Source: Phycisphaerae bacterium (GTDB lineage: Bacteria; Planctomycetota; Phycisphaerae; Sedimentisphaerales; Anaerohalosphaeraceae). From it: a stretch of DNA of 64,000 nt. Both the position numbers and the translations under genes were made by a program. The notes below the pieces were generated by a model. The model saw nothing but the letters and a program-made list of their open reading frames with translations. It was not told the DNA's origin and did not search any database. The stretch lies in assembly GCA_012729675.1 (NCBI GenBank), contig JAAYCR010000034.1, positions 1 through 64,000 on the forward strand, written 5' to 3'. Positions 25,597 to 34,285 of this stretch are shown piece by piece (the stretch's first letter is position 1; every line of letters begins with the position of its first letter).

Positions 25597-25989
25597 TTAT
25601 TTGGAGTTGACCGGCAGGGCGATTGCCGAGGCCATTGCGAAGTTGGCGGTATGGGTGATGCTGACCGTAACCGGCCCCAGCCCCATCGCGTCGATATGTT
25701 CTTTGACCTTGCCGCAGAGAGTGACTTGCGGCTGGCCGAGCGGATTGTTGACGACTTCGATATCCGTCCACGCCACGCCGTCGCGCCAGCCTGTGCCGAT
25801 GAGTTTCATCACGGCTTCTTTGGCCGCAAAGCGTCCGGCCAGCTTTTCGATGCGATTCTTCACCGCCGCCGCATCGGCCTGCTCGCGGGCGGTGAACACC
25901 CGGTCCAGAAACCGCTCCCCGTGCTTGTCGAGCATTTGCTCGATGCGTCCGAAGTCCACCAGGTCAATGCCGTGTGCCGCCGCTGTCAT
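25597..25989 (-). CDS. acpS: Holo-[acyl-carrier-protein] synthase
   Basis: A 130-residue phosphopantetheinyl transferase that activates ACP from CoA. The two hallmark motifs are present: GIDLVDFGRIE (Mg-binding Asp) and LAGRFAAKEAVMKLIGTG (Glu and Lys); SITHTANFAMA ends the fold. The length fits a trimeric AcpS. It lies six bases after the PpiC gene and 35 bases before mnmG on the same strand. Confidence 0.93.
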   Translation of the reverse strand: MTAAAHGIDLVDFGRIEQMLDKHGERFLDRVFTAREQADAAAVKNRIEKLAGRFAAKEAVMKLIGTGWRDGVAWTDIEVVNNPLGQPQVTLCGKVKEHIDAMGLGPVTVSITHTANFAMASAIALPVNSK

Positions 25990-25995
25990 CGGTTA

Positions 25996-27129
25996 TTACG
26001 TCCTCCAGCGTTCGTAGGCGGCATTGACGCAAAACTCAACGAACCGTTCCATCTCGACCTGATCGGTCTGCTTGATCAATTCATTGATATAGGTGTCATA
26101 TTGTTTGCGGCGGTGTTCGAATTGAAGCTGCTGTTCGATCAGCGGCTGAACCTCCTCAAACGGCTGGCATCCGCCCAATTCTTTGCGATCCAGTTTTAGA
26201 ATGAAGATATGTCCGTCGCCGATGATGGGCTCGGAGATACCGCCTTCATCCATCGCCAAGGCCGCGTTTTCCAGCACGTCATATGGTTCCATCAGGGCGT
26301 TGGCGCCGACTGTCACCGGCAGCCATTTGCCGCCGGCACGCGCCAGTGGGCCGTGAGAATGCTGCCGCGCCAGTTCCGCAAAGTCCTCTCCCATGCGCGC
26401 CCGCATCGCCAGGGCCATCGCCAGTTCCATGGCCGCTTCCTGAGCGGATTGGCCGGGGCCAATCTGCGCGGCGGTCAACTGCTGCGGCACGAGATCAATC
26501 GCGTGAAATTCCAGCGTTCCACTCCGGCAAAATTGTTTATCTCGCACCATCTCGTAGTACTCGGTCATCTGGCGGTGTGTAAAGCGTGCCGTTTCATTCA
26601 GTTTGCTGGACAGGTACGAATGCGTCATAATCAGCTTTTTCTGGTACTGGCGAAACGTCCGCCAGTCCATGCCCATCCGGCGAATCTCGGCCTCGGCCAG
26701 CGCGTAGTTGTTGCCGAACCCGGCAACGAATCGATTGATTTCCTGATCGACTGCTTTGTCCAAGGCATCCTCGATGTTGGCAGGTGCATTATTTCGGGCT
26801 TCGGCATACAGCAAAATGTCCGACACCTTGCTGCGCACCGTCTCGCGTACCAGTGGTACGGCTCCGGCGGTAAACATCTGTCGATCCATCTGTGCCGCGG
26901 CCGGGCGGAGCCGGTCTTCCAGTGTGATGAGGATTTCGTCATTCGTGATCGTCTCGGAGGCCAGACTCATCGCCATGCCGCCGGTGGCTGGCGGCAGCTC
27001 ATCCCGGTTGGCCAGCGGAATCGTCTGCATCTGCTCTTCGGTAAATTTCCCCTTTGGCTTGCCGCCGCATCCTGCGGCCCACAGGACTGCTAAACAGCCA
27101 GTCAGAACCCATACTGTGCGAAAATTCAT
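25996..27129 (-). CDS. PpiC/SurA-type peptidyl-prolyl isomerase lipoprotein
   Basis: A 377-residue exported chaperone. The signal peptide ends in a lipobox-like LWAAGC (Cys19-20 region). An N-terminal SurA/SurN-like helical domain spans about residues 60-210, followed by a PpiC parvulin domain (about 215-330: SGTLEFHAIDLV...GEDFAELARQHSHGPLARAGGKW...GGISEPI) and a C-terminal helix. It probably assists folding of outer-membrane proteins in the periplasm. ATG 27129 follows AGAGGG. It heads the minus-strand operon and is divergent from mgtE. Confidence 0.85.
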   Translation of the reverse strand: MNFRTVWVLTGCLAVLWAAGCGGKPKGKFTEEQMQTIPLANRDELPPATGGMAMSLASETITNDEILITLEDRLRPAAAQMDRQMFTAGAVPLVRETVRSKVSDILLYAEARNNAPANIEDALDKAVDQEINRFVAGFGNNYALAEAEIRRMGMDWRTFRQYQKKLIMTHSYLSSKLNETARFTHRQMTEYYEMVRDKQFCRSGTLEFHAIDLVPQQLTAAQIGPGQSAQEAAMELAMALAMRARMGEDFAELARQHSHGPLARAGGKWLPVTVGANALMEPYDVLENAALAMDEGGISEPIIGDGHIFILKLDRKELGGCQPFEEVQPLIEQQLQFEHRRKQYDTYINELIKQTDQVEMERFVEFCVNAAYERWRT

Positions 27130-27235
27130 ACCATTGACCCTCTGTAAAAAAGTCTTTTTTTCCAAACACAGGATGGAATTATATGTGTTTTCTGAAAAAA
27201 AGCAAAAGATCCCCCTCAAAAACAAAAGATTTATT

Positions 27236-27264
27236 TTGCCGTCACAACGCTGGCATGGTACACT
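27236..27264 (+). promoter_or_regulatory. Promoter of the mgtE leader
   Basis: -35 TTGCCG (27236-27241), 17-base spacer, -10 TACACT (27259-27264). Transcription would start near 27271, almost at the ATG of the upstream ORF, so that ORF may be read from a nearly leaderless RNA. Confidence 0.5.
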
Positions 27265-27271
27265 TTTTGTT

Positions 27272-27403
27272 ATGGAAAAACTGCATAAAACAAGATACAG
27301 ACCGGTTTTGGAGTCGGCCGGGGACAAGGCATCGGCATTGTCCGAGACCGGCGACGACCCTGGGTCGCAACGGCGACCAAGGCGTCAAGGCAAACCGCTG
27401 TAG
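27272..27403 (+). CDS. Upstream ORF in the mgtE leader (putative leader peptide)
   Basis: A 43-codon ORF starting MEKLHKTRYRPV, with ETGDDPGS and then RRPRRQGKPL at its end. It has no clear RBS, but the predicted transcription start lies next to its ATG. Its TAG stop (27401-27403) falls five bases after the first arm of the leader hairpin, so a terminating ribosome would cover that arm. The acidic-proline-then-arginine-rich make-up recalls the MgtL leader peptide of enterobacterial mgtA, where such sequences stall or destabilise ribosomes at low Mg2+. The two are not homologous, and translation is inferred from layout only. Confidence 0.4.
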   Translation: MEKLHKTRYRPVLESAGDKASALSETGDDPGSQRRPRRQGKPL

Positions 27404-27466
27404 CCTCTTTATTGCATCGGGTTTGCCTTGAAAACGACAGAACAACGTTTCGTGAGGCAAACCATG
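27386..27466 (+). promoter_or_regulatory. Two-state RNA switch sequestering the mgtE ribosome-binding site
   Basis: Arm 1 CAAGGCAAACC (27386-27396) pairs perfectly with arm 2 GGTTTGCCTTG (27420-27430). The nine bases AGGCAAACC of arm 1 are repeated at 27455-27463, covering the Shine-Dalgarno and ending at the mgtE ATG, so arm 2 can pair there instead, extended by AAACG/CGTTT in the loop. The two hairpins exclude each other: 1-2 leaves the RBS free, 2-3 hides it. The loop of 1-2 also contains GCCTC, complementary to the RBS segment GAGGC. The upstream ORF ends inside this element. Confidence 0.6.
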
Positions 27467-28846
27467 AAAAACCCATTGCTCATCCCCGAACTGCGGGAAT
27501 TGATGGCCGTCAACGATACGGCCGCAATCCGCGAATTTTGTCAGCAATCCCATCCGGAATCGGTTGCCGAATTGATTGAGGCGCTGGATACCGAAGAAAT
27601 TTGGCGGATTCTGCAAATGCTCGATCTGCCGCAGCGTGCGTCGATTTTCTCCCATTTTGATCTTGACCAGCAGGTTGAACTGGCCACCGGCCACAATCGT
27701 GTGCAAATGGCGCATCTGCTGGAAGAAATGCCCGCTGACGACCGGGCCGACTTGGTGCAGAACCTCGACAAAAAGGTGCGCGACGAACTGCTGCCGCTGG
27801 TGGCCCGCGCCGAACGCGAGGACATCAAGCGACTGGCCCGGTACGAAGAAGAGACCGCCGGGGCGGCGATGAGTACCGACTATGCGGTTCTGCGGCCGGA
27901 TGTCACGATTGAAGAGGCCATTCATCAGCTTCGCGCACAGGCGCCCGATAAAGAGACGATCTATTATATCTATGTAGTGGACGAATACCGCAAGCTCATC
28001 GGGTTTGTCTCGCTCAAAGACATCATCGTCGCCCGCCCCGGAAGACTTATCCGCGACTTGATGCATACCGACGTGATCAAGGCCAACGTCCATGACGACC
28101 AGGAAAGCGTTGCCAATCAAGTTGAAAAGTATGACTTGATCGCAATCCCCGTTGTCGATGACGATAATGTAATCGTGGGTATTGTTACGCACGACGACGC
28201 CATCGACATTATTCGTCAGGAACAGACCGAAGATATCGAAAAACTGATGGCGATATCCGGTGAGCACGAAAGCACGCCGTATCTGAAGATTTCCGCCTGG
28301 CGGCATTTTCGCAATCGGGCGACCTGGATATTTATTTTGGGGCTGGTTAGTCTCATCGGCGGACTGATCATCCAGCTTCATGAAGAGATGTTAGTGCAAA
28401 TTGCCGTACTGGCAACCCTGATTCCGATGCTGGCGGCCACCGGCGGCAACACCGGCAGTCAGTCGGCTGCACTGGTGATTCGGGCGTTGGCGGTAAAAGA
28501 AATTTTCGGTCGAGATATCCTTCGCGTCTTGTTTAAGGAATTCTGTGTCGCGCTGCCGCTGGCGTTTGTGATGTCCATATTGGCTTTTGGGCGATTGTTT
28601 TTGTTCGCAAGTGGCGAAACAATGCCGCCGGGGGTGTCGTTATGGATGCTGGCATTTGCGGCCGGGGTGGCGTTGGCGTTGCAGGTGCTGTCCTCTACGC
28701 TCATTGGCGCGCTGCTGCCGTTGGGGGCGGTTGCCTTAAAGCTCGACCCGGCGGTTGTCGCCAGTCCGTCGCTTGCAACAATTGTCGATATCACGGGCTT
28801 ATTGATATACTTTACCGTTGTCAGCGTCATGGTAATGCCGGCTTAG
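27464..28846 (+). CDS. mgtE: MgtE-family magnesium transporter
   Basis: A 460-residue Mg2+ channel/transporter of the inner membrane. The N-terminal MgtE_N superhelical domain (about residues 20-120, ending LLPLVARAEREDIKRLARYEEETAGAAMS) is followed by two CBS domains (about 125-250) that sense cytosolic Mg2+, and five membrane helices from about residue 275. The pore signature is PMLAATGGNTGSQSAAL. ATG 27464 has GTGAGG upstream; a TTG at 27428 would read through the regulatory hairpin and is rejected. Expression is probably controlled by the leader at 27272-27466. Confidence 0.95.
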   Translation: MKNPLLIPELRELMAVNDTAAIREFCQQSHPESVAELIEALDTEEIWRILQMLDLPQRASIFSHFDLDQQVELATGHNRVQMAHLLEEMPADDRADLVQNLDKKVRDELLPLVARAEREDIKRLARYEEETAGAAMSTDYAVLRPDVTIEEAIHQLRAQAPDKETIYYIYVVDEYRKLIGFVSLKDIIVARPGRLIRDLMHTDVIKANVHDDQESVANQVEKYDLIAIPVVDDDNVIVGIVTHDDAIDIIRQEQTEDIEKLMAISGEHESTPYLKISAWRHFRNRATWIFILGLVSLIGGLIIQLHEEMLVQIAVLATLIPMLAATGGNTGSQSAALVIRALAVKEIFGRDILRVLFKEFCVALPLAFVMSILAFGRLFLFASGETMPPGVSLWMLAFAAGVALALQVLSSTLIGALLPLGAVALKLDPAVVASPSLATIVDITGLLIYFTVVSVMVMPA

Positions 28847-28881
28847 CAAGTTTTATAAAGCAGGGGGGGCGGGCCAACCGC

Positions 28882-31800
28882 TTATAACAGCCGTACCGCC
28901 TTTCGGCAATCGGCAAAGTACAGCCAGCTTGAGACGACGGGTTTGTTGAGGATCGCCGCCGCGGCGCGGGCGTACCATGCCAGCGGCTCACGATAATGCG
29001 TCGTGCGTTGCTGGAGTGCGGCTTCGTCCCGAATTCGGTCGGTCTTGAAGTCGGCCACGATCAACCCGTCAGCAGTCGGAATGATCAAGTCCACAATGCC
29101 CTGCACGATGACAATTTCTCCCTGATTCGTCGGGTTGTTTGTAGTACACGCTTTAGCCTGTTCTCCACTTAACAAGCTGAAGCTTGAACTACGAACAATG
29201 TCCATTGCGTCCACTGCCAGCGTGAACGGCCATTCGCGCATCGCCGCAGTGCCAGCCGCGAGCGCCGCTTGGCCCGGTTCGGTATCGAAAAACGCCGCGA
29301 TGGCCGCGGTATCGATGCGCCTGGCTATGGCTGGCGCGATGATCCCTTCGCCGACGAGTTTGCTCAGTGTCGCCGCCGCCGTCTGCGGCGTCACCGACCC
29401 CTCCAGCGGCAGATGCTCAAACACCCGATGCGCCGCTGTGCCCGCCAGCCGCCGCCCGATGTGCTCATCGATCACCGCGCCCGCCTGAACCGTCGCAGGT
29501 ATGGCGTCAAACGCCCCCGACACATCCGCCGGTGAAAACTCATCATCCCGATGCGTCAGCGTGCTGACCGAATACTTGGCGCAGATTCCGCACACGTCCT
29601 CAAAGGGATACACCGCCGTGAGCGTCGCTTCCAGTTGTTCATAGCGGGCCGCAAACTCCGCCGCCTGTTGGTGCGACAGTTTCGGTGGGGTGGTGATGCT
29701 CGCCAGTGACCGCTTGCTGTCCAGAAGCCGTGTCGTCAGGCCGTCCAGTTCCTGCCGTTTGACACACTGCGCGACAAACAGCCCTTGTTCTGACAGTTCG
29801 GCGTCACACTCCGTCTCAAAGAGCGTGTGCAGCGTTGCCTCATCGGCCAGCGCCGCCAGAATCCAATCCAGATGCCGCCGCGTCTCGACCAGCTTCCATT
29901 CGGCCAGGCCGCCGGTCATCATCGCCCCCTCGATCAGCCGCTGACGGCAAAGGTCGGCCTTATGCGAGGCTGTCAGCACCAGCTTTTCCCGCGCCCGCGT
30001 GAGCATCACGTACAAAATCCGCATCTCCTCTTCGACGGTCTGCCGGCGTTTGCGCTCGGCCAGCACCTGATGCGCCGCGCTGCTAAGCCGAAACCGCCCG
30101 CCCTCGATGGCCGCCTGCAGGCCGATGGTGTCCTCGTCGATCAAACATTCCCCGACGGTGTCGGTCATATTAAAGCGGGTGTTCAATTCCGCTGCAAACA
30201 CCACCGGAAACTCAAGACCCTTGCTCTTGTGCACGCTCATCACGCGGACGGCGTTTTCCATACTGTCCGGCTGCCCCGGCGCCCAGTCCTGCTCCTGGTC
30301 CTGAAGTTTTTCCAGAAACTCCACAAACCGAGCCAGTCCCATTCCCGGCCGGGACGTGCGAAACTGTTCGAACTGAATCGCGCGGTCGTGCAGCTTCAAG
30401 AGGTTCGCCCGCCGCACCGCGCCGTTCGGCAGGGCGGCGTAAAAGGCGAGCAGCCCCGTCGTGCGGAAGACCTCATCCAGCAGCGTCGCGATGTTGCCGT
30501 GCTGTGCGGCCTGCCGCCATTTGTCAAGCTGACGCAGCGCATCGCACACGGCTTTGTGCAATGCCGCATCAGGCCCATCCTCAGCGTACCGCAACACCGC
30601 CTGATAAAACGGTTTTTTCCTGCCGATGGTGTCCTCGGCATAAAAGCGTATCGTCGCCAGTGCCGTATCGTCAAAGCCGAACAGCGGGCTGCGCAGCGTC
30701 GCGGCCAGTTCGATATCCCCGTCGGGGTTGTCCAGCGTCTTGAGCAGACTCAGGCAGTCGCTTATTTCAGTCGTCTCGAAATACCCGCACGCGCTTTGCG
30801 AATTGACCGGAATCTGCGCCAGCCGTAAAATCTCGACATACGTATTGGCCTTGTGCGACAGCGACCGCATCAGAATTACAATATCCCCGTACCGCACATC
30901 TCGGTACCCGCCGGTCGTGCGGTCATAGACCTGAAACTCGGCCTTGCCGCCGTCGGCTCCGACCATCTGCCGGATGCGATGTGCGATGAAGGCCGCCTGC
31001 CGCTGCGCGGCGTCGATCAATTCGGCAGGCTCCGTTGAATGCGTGTCGCTGTCGTCGTCAGCCGCCTCGTCGCTGCCGTCGCTTTCTTCGTCCAGAATGA
31101 CCAGTTCGACCGGATGGCCGCTGCCGAAGGGGGCATACTCAAACTGCGCCTTGAGCATCGCCCGTTGGTCGTACTGCATTTTGGCGGCGCTGTCGGTCAT
31201 AATCCGCCCGAAGACGGCATTGACAAAGTCCAGCACCTCCTTTCGCGAGCGGAAGTTTTCGGCCATATCCACCCGCAGCGGCTTGTCTGCTGTCTCCGGG
31301 CGGTCCGTCGCCGTTTTCAGCCGGGTCAAGAATATCTCCGGCCGGCTCTGACGGAAGGCGTAGATGCTCTGCTTGACATCGCCGACGGCGAACACATTGT
31401 CCCCGCGGCAGAGGCAATCCAGAATCCGCTGCTGCACGGTGTTGATGTCCTGATACTCATCGACGAACACATACTCAAACCGCTCGCGGAGGGCGGCGGC
31501 GATGTCCGCATTGTTTTCCAGCAGCCGCAGCGTATGATGTTCCAGATCGGCAAAATCCAGTACGTTCTGTGCCGCCTTGGCCGCCGCGTATGCCGCGTCG
31601 AACCGCCGCACCAACCCCAGCAATGTTCGGCTCTGCTGCGAAACGGTTTCGGTCAATGCGGCATAGCCCGGATTCAGGACGGCAAAGGCTTTCATCGCCG
31701 AGAACTCTTTCTTGACCTTGGCCGCGGACGCCTTGATAAAGTCCGCTGTCTCTTTGTCAAGGTCTTTGGGCTTATTGGGAAATCGCCCGAAGTTTGGCGT

Positions 31801-32646
31801 TTCAATCATTTCAATGATTCTGTCCAGCCGACCCTGCTCGGCCAATACACGGCACGACTCGATCTGCGGGATATACACCGTCTGTATCGTCTTGCTGATA
31901 AAACCACCGCCGCAGTAATGGGCATCCAGCGCCAAGGCATAATCCAGCCGCTGCCGCATCATCGTCAGGGCATCGCAGAGGATCGCCTTCTGTTCATTGA
32001 GCAGGGCGGTATAGGCCGCGTCGGTCGCGTCGTTGAGCCGTGCGGCCTGCTCATAAAACGCTTCGCGGTCGGCCACGCTGTCCAGAAACGCCGACAACGG
32101 AATAATCTTATCGACAAAACTCCGCGTTCCCGGCTGCAATCGCCGGCCTGCGAACAGTTCGCGCATCGCCGGCGCCAACTCCGGCTCCTGCCAAGCCGCC
32201 TCCAGCACGGCCTCCAGTGTCTCGGACTTGAGTAACCGCTGCTCGTCGGCGTCGATGATGCCGAACGCCGGGTCGATGTCCGCGGCGTGGAAAAACTCCG
32301 TTAGCGTTCGCTTGCAGAAGGCGTGAATGGTGCTGATATTCGCCACGTCCAGCAGTATCGCCTGCTGCCGCAGTCGGCTGTCCTGTTTTTCGCGCGCCGC
32401 GGCCCGCAGCGTCTGGCCGATCCGCTCACGCATCTCTTCGGCCGCCGCGTCCGTGAACGTCAGCACCAGCAGCCGATCCACATCCACTGCTTGATGCGTA
32501 TCGCACACCCGCGCCACACACCGCAGGCTCAGCGCCGCCGTCTTGCCTGTCCCCGCCGAGGCGGTCACCAGCACATCGCACCCCACCGTCTCCACCGCCC
32601 GCCGCTGCGCCTCGGTCAATTTGATTATTTGTTTTGGTTTATCCAT
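28882..32646 (-). CDS. addA: AddA-like UvrD/REP helicase-nuclease
   Basis: A 1254-residue helicase-nuclease that processes double-strand breaks. Walker A is VTASAGTGKTAALSLRCV, and motif II is FEYVFVDEYQDINTVQQ. Further helicase motifs include DVKQSIYAFRQSRPEIF, MSVHKSKGLEFPVVF and LYVMLTRAREKLVL. The C-terminal RecB-type nuclease motif is GIVDLIIPTADGLIVADFKTDR. ATG 32646 precedes TEAQRRAVE; the longer frame from a TTG is unlike the family. AddA normally pairs with AddB, which is neither upstream nor downstream here, so AddB must lie elsewhere or be absent. Confidence 0.88.
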   Translation of the reverse strand: MDKPKQIIKLTEAQRRAVETVGCDVLVTASAGTGKTAALSLRCVARVCDTHQAVDVDRLLVLTFTDAAAEEMRERIGQTLRAAAREKQDSRLRQQAILLDVANISTIHAFCKRTLTEFFHAADIDPAFGIIDADEQRLLKSETLEAVLEAAWQEPELAPAMRELFAGRRLQPGTRSFVDKIIPLSAFLDSVADREAFYEQAARLNDATDAAYTALLNEQKAILCDALTMMRQRLDYALALDAHYCGGGFISKTIQTVYIPQIESCRVLAEQGRLDRIIEMIETPNFGRFPNKPKDLDKETADFIKASAAKVKKEFSAMKAFAVLNPGYAALTETVSQQSRTLLGLVRRFDAAYAAAKAAQNVLDFADLEHHTLRLLENNADIAAALRERFEYVFVDEYQDINTVQQRILDCLCRGDNVFAVGDVKQSIYAFRQSRPEIFLTRLKTATDRPETADKPLRVDMAENFRSRKEVLDFVNAVFGRIMTDSAAKMQYDQRAMLKAQFEYAPFGSGHPVELVILDEESDGSDEAADDDSDTHSTEPAELIDAAQRQAAFIAHRIRQMVGADGGKAEFQVYDRTTGGYRDVRYGDIVILMRSLSHKANTYVEILRLAQIPVNSQSACGYFETTEISDCLSLLKTLDNPDGDIELAATLRSPLFGFDDTALATIRFYAEDTIGRKKPFYQAVLRYAEDGPDAALHKAVCDALRQLDKWRQAAQHGNIATLLDEVFRTTGLLAFYAALPNGAVRRANLLKLHDRAIQFEQFRTSRPGMGLARFVEFLEKLQDQEQDWAPGQPDSMENAVRVMSVHKSKGLEFPVVFAAELNTRFNMTDTVGECLIDEDTIGLQAAIEGGRFRLSSAAHQVLAERKRRQTVEEEMRILYVMLTRAREKLVLTASHKADLCRQRLIEGAMMTGGLAEWKLVETRRHLDWILAALADEATLHTLFETECDAELSEQGLFVAQCVKRQELDGLTTRLLDSKRSLASITTPPKLSHQQAAEFAARYEQLEATLTAVYPFEDVCGICAKYSVSTLTHRDDEFSPADVSGAFDAIPATVQAGAVIDEHIGRRLAGTAAHRVFEHLPLEGSVTPQTAAATLSKLVGEGIIAPAIARRIDTAAIAAFFDTEPGQAALAAGTAAMREWPFTLAVDAMDIVRSSSFSLLSGEQAKACTTNNPTNQGEIVIVQGIVDLIIPTADGLIVADFKTDRIRDEAALQQRTTHYREPLAWYARAAAAILNKPVVSSWLYFADCRKAVRLL

Positions 32647-32766
32647 AGTAATTCGAGTTTTTGGAGTACGTTTTACATTCGCTGTCGAATTCCCGAATGA
32701 GCGTTCCAAACTCCCTGCTAACAACCTTTCGGGCCTGCGGCCCTTGAAGTCTGTCTACTGTGAAGG

Positions 32767-33861
32767 TTAAAGGCATATCGGCACAGTATCGACATCGATC
32801 TCGAAGCGTTTGTCCCGGCTGAGGATTTTGCCGTTGGTGTCGGTGACGAGTATGTCGTCTTCGAGCCGGATGCCGAACTTGCCGGGCAGATAGACCCCCG
32901 GCTCAATCGTGATGACCTGGCCGGCCTGCAGCCGCGTCTTTCTGTCCAGTCCCGACACAGACGGCATCTCGTGCACCTGGAGGCCCAGCCCGTGTCCTGT
33001 GCCGTGGCCGTAGGCCGGCAGGTGGGCGGCCTCAATGACCTGCCGCGCGGCCGCATCCACATCGCAAACCCTGACGCCCGCCCGCACCGCCGCTATGGCC
33101 GCTTTCTGCGCCCGCGCGACCGTCTGATACACCCGGCAGTAAAAATCGCTCGGCGTACCGACCGCAAAGCACCGCGTCATATCGCTGATATAGCCGTTGT
33201 AATTGGCCCCGAAGTCCAGCAGCAGCACATCATTGTTCGCCAGTTTTCGCTCGCTGGGCTGGTGGTGATTCCGCGACCCGTTCGGGCCGAAACACACGAT
33301 CGTCTCAAACCCCTCCGTCGCGTCGTAATGGCTGAGCCGATAGACATACATCGCCGCCAACTGACGCTCCGTCATTCCCGGCTGAAGCTGCCCCAGCGCC
33401 CAGTCCATCGCGTCAAACGCGATTTTGGACGCCTTTTGAATCAGGCGTACCTCCGTTTCGGTCTTGATCATCCGAACGGCCTCCACCACATTCCGGACGG
33501 GCTTAACCCGGACCGACATCGCTTTTCGAATGCCCTGTAGCGTTGCTACCGTGCAATTGTCTTCGACTCCGACCGCCTCGATGGTTCGCGTTTCCAAAAG
33601 CTCGTTGACTTTTATGGCCAACGGCCCTTTGCGTTCGACTACCCGACAGCCGATACACTCGGCCATCGCCTGCTCGGTATAACGGCTGTCCGTAACCAGT
33701 ACCACGCTTTTGGGCAGTACCACCGCCCAACTGTCATGGCCGGTAAAACCCGTCAAATACCGTACATTTTCAACCCCCGTCACGATCAGCCCGTCCAGTC
33801 GCTCCTCGTGCAACCGTTGCCGTACTGCACGCACCCGCCATTTTATCTGTACCGCATCCAT
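32767..33861 (-). CDS. M24-family Xaa-Pro aminopeptidase/dipeptidase
   Basis: A 364-residue pita-bread metallopeptidase. The N-terminal creatinase-like domain (1-130) precedes the catalytic domain with the five metal ligands in sequence: LLDFGANYNGYISDMTRCF (two Asp), GHGTGHGLGLQVHEMP (His), VITIEPGVY (Glu) and GIRLEDDI (Glu). It releases N-terminal residues next to proline or cleaves X-Pro dipeptides. No signal peptide is present, so it is cytoplasmic. It lies upstream of addA on the same strand. Confidence 0.9.
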   Translation of the reverse strand: MDAVQIKWRVRAVRQRLHEERLDGLIVTGVENVRYLTGFTGHDSWAVVLPKSVVLVTDSRYTEQAMAECIGCRVVERKGPLAIKVNELLETRTIEAVGVEDNCTVATLQGIRKAMSVRVKPVRNVVEAVRMIKTETEVRLIQKASKIAFDAMDWALGQLQPGMTERQLAAMYVYRLSHYDATEGFETIVCFGPNGSRNHHQPSERKLANNDVLLLDFGANYNGYISDMTRCFAVGTPSDFYCRVYQTVARAQKAAIAAVRAGVRVCDVDAAARQVIEAAHLPAYGHGTGHGLGLQVHEMPSVSGLDRKTRLQAGQVITIEPGVYLPGKFGIRLEDDILVTDTNGKILSRDKRFEIDVDTVPICL

Positions 33862-33965
33862 AGTGTCTCCGCAAATTTTTATAGAAGAAGCCCGATAATT
33901 TCATAAAACGGGCATTATAAAGCAATAATTTTCGAAAAACACAAGAAAAACACATTTTTCAGCCC

Positions 33966-34135
33966 TTGGCGTTGCCCGCCGCCTCTCTGTATCTTAAGTT
34001 TTATTTGTTAGGAAAACGGCAGAACAATACAATCGCACTTGTTGTAGAGCCAATCTCCTCTCCTGTCTTTTCCTTGCATGGATGCACGACGAGGCAGTAG
34101 TCCGCCGGGGGCGGAGGACTGCCTCGTCTTTTTTA
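33966..34135 (+). ncRNA. Candidate small RNA ending at a strong orphan terminator
   Basis: The 424-base gap between the divergent M24 peptidase and rhomboid genes holds a strong intrinsic terminator on the plus strand with no protein gene upstream on that strand. A promoter-like pair TTGGCG (about 33966) and TATCTT with an 18-base spacer would give a transcript of about 140 bases. I see no known RNA family. The promoter is weak, so this is only a candidate. Confidence 0.3.
34088..34134 (+). terminator. Strong intrinsic terminator in the peptidase-rhomboid gap
   Basis: Arms GACGAGGCAGT and ACTGCCTCGTC pair perfectly, continue after a two-base bulge with TCCGCC and GGCGGA, loop GGG, then six T. 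It works only on the plus strand. Confidence 0.75.
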
Positions 34136-34285
34136 TCCCCATCGTCCGCTGGGCCTGTGCTGCCTTTTTCGCGCGGCTTGTTTTCGTCCTTGTCGAATGT
34201 ATTACATGCGGTTACAATAGGTGTCCGTTGTGCTTTAGTGCACATAAACCCTGACTGGAACGATGACAAGGACAATTGAGATTAT

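Noticed and set aside
27240-27463. M-box (ykoK) Mg2+ riboswitch upstream of mgtE
   Set aside because: The conserved M-box segments (GUUAGGUGAGGCUCC-type core and its partner loops) are absent; the structure seen is a different hairpin switch.
27428-27463. TTG start of mgtE at 27428
   Set aside because: The added 12 residues are unlike MgtE, the frame would begin inside the leader hairpin, and ATG 27464 has its own RBS.
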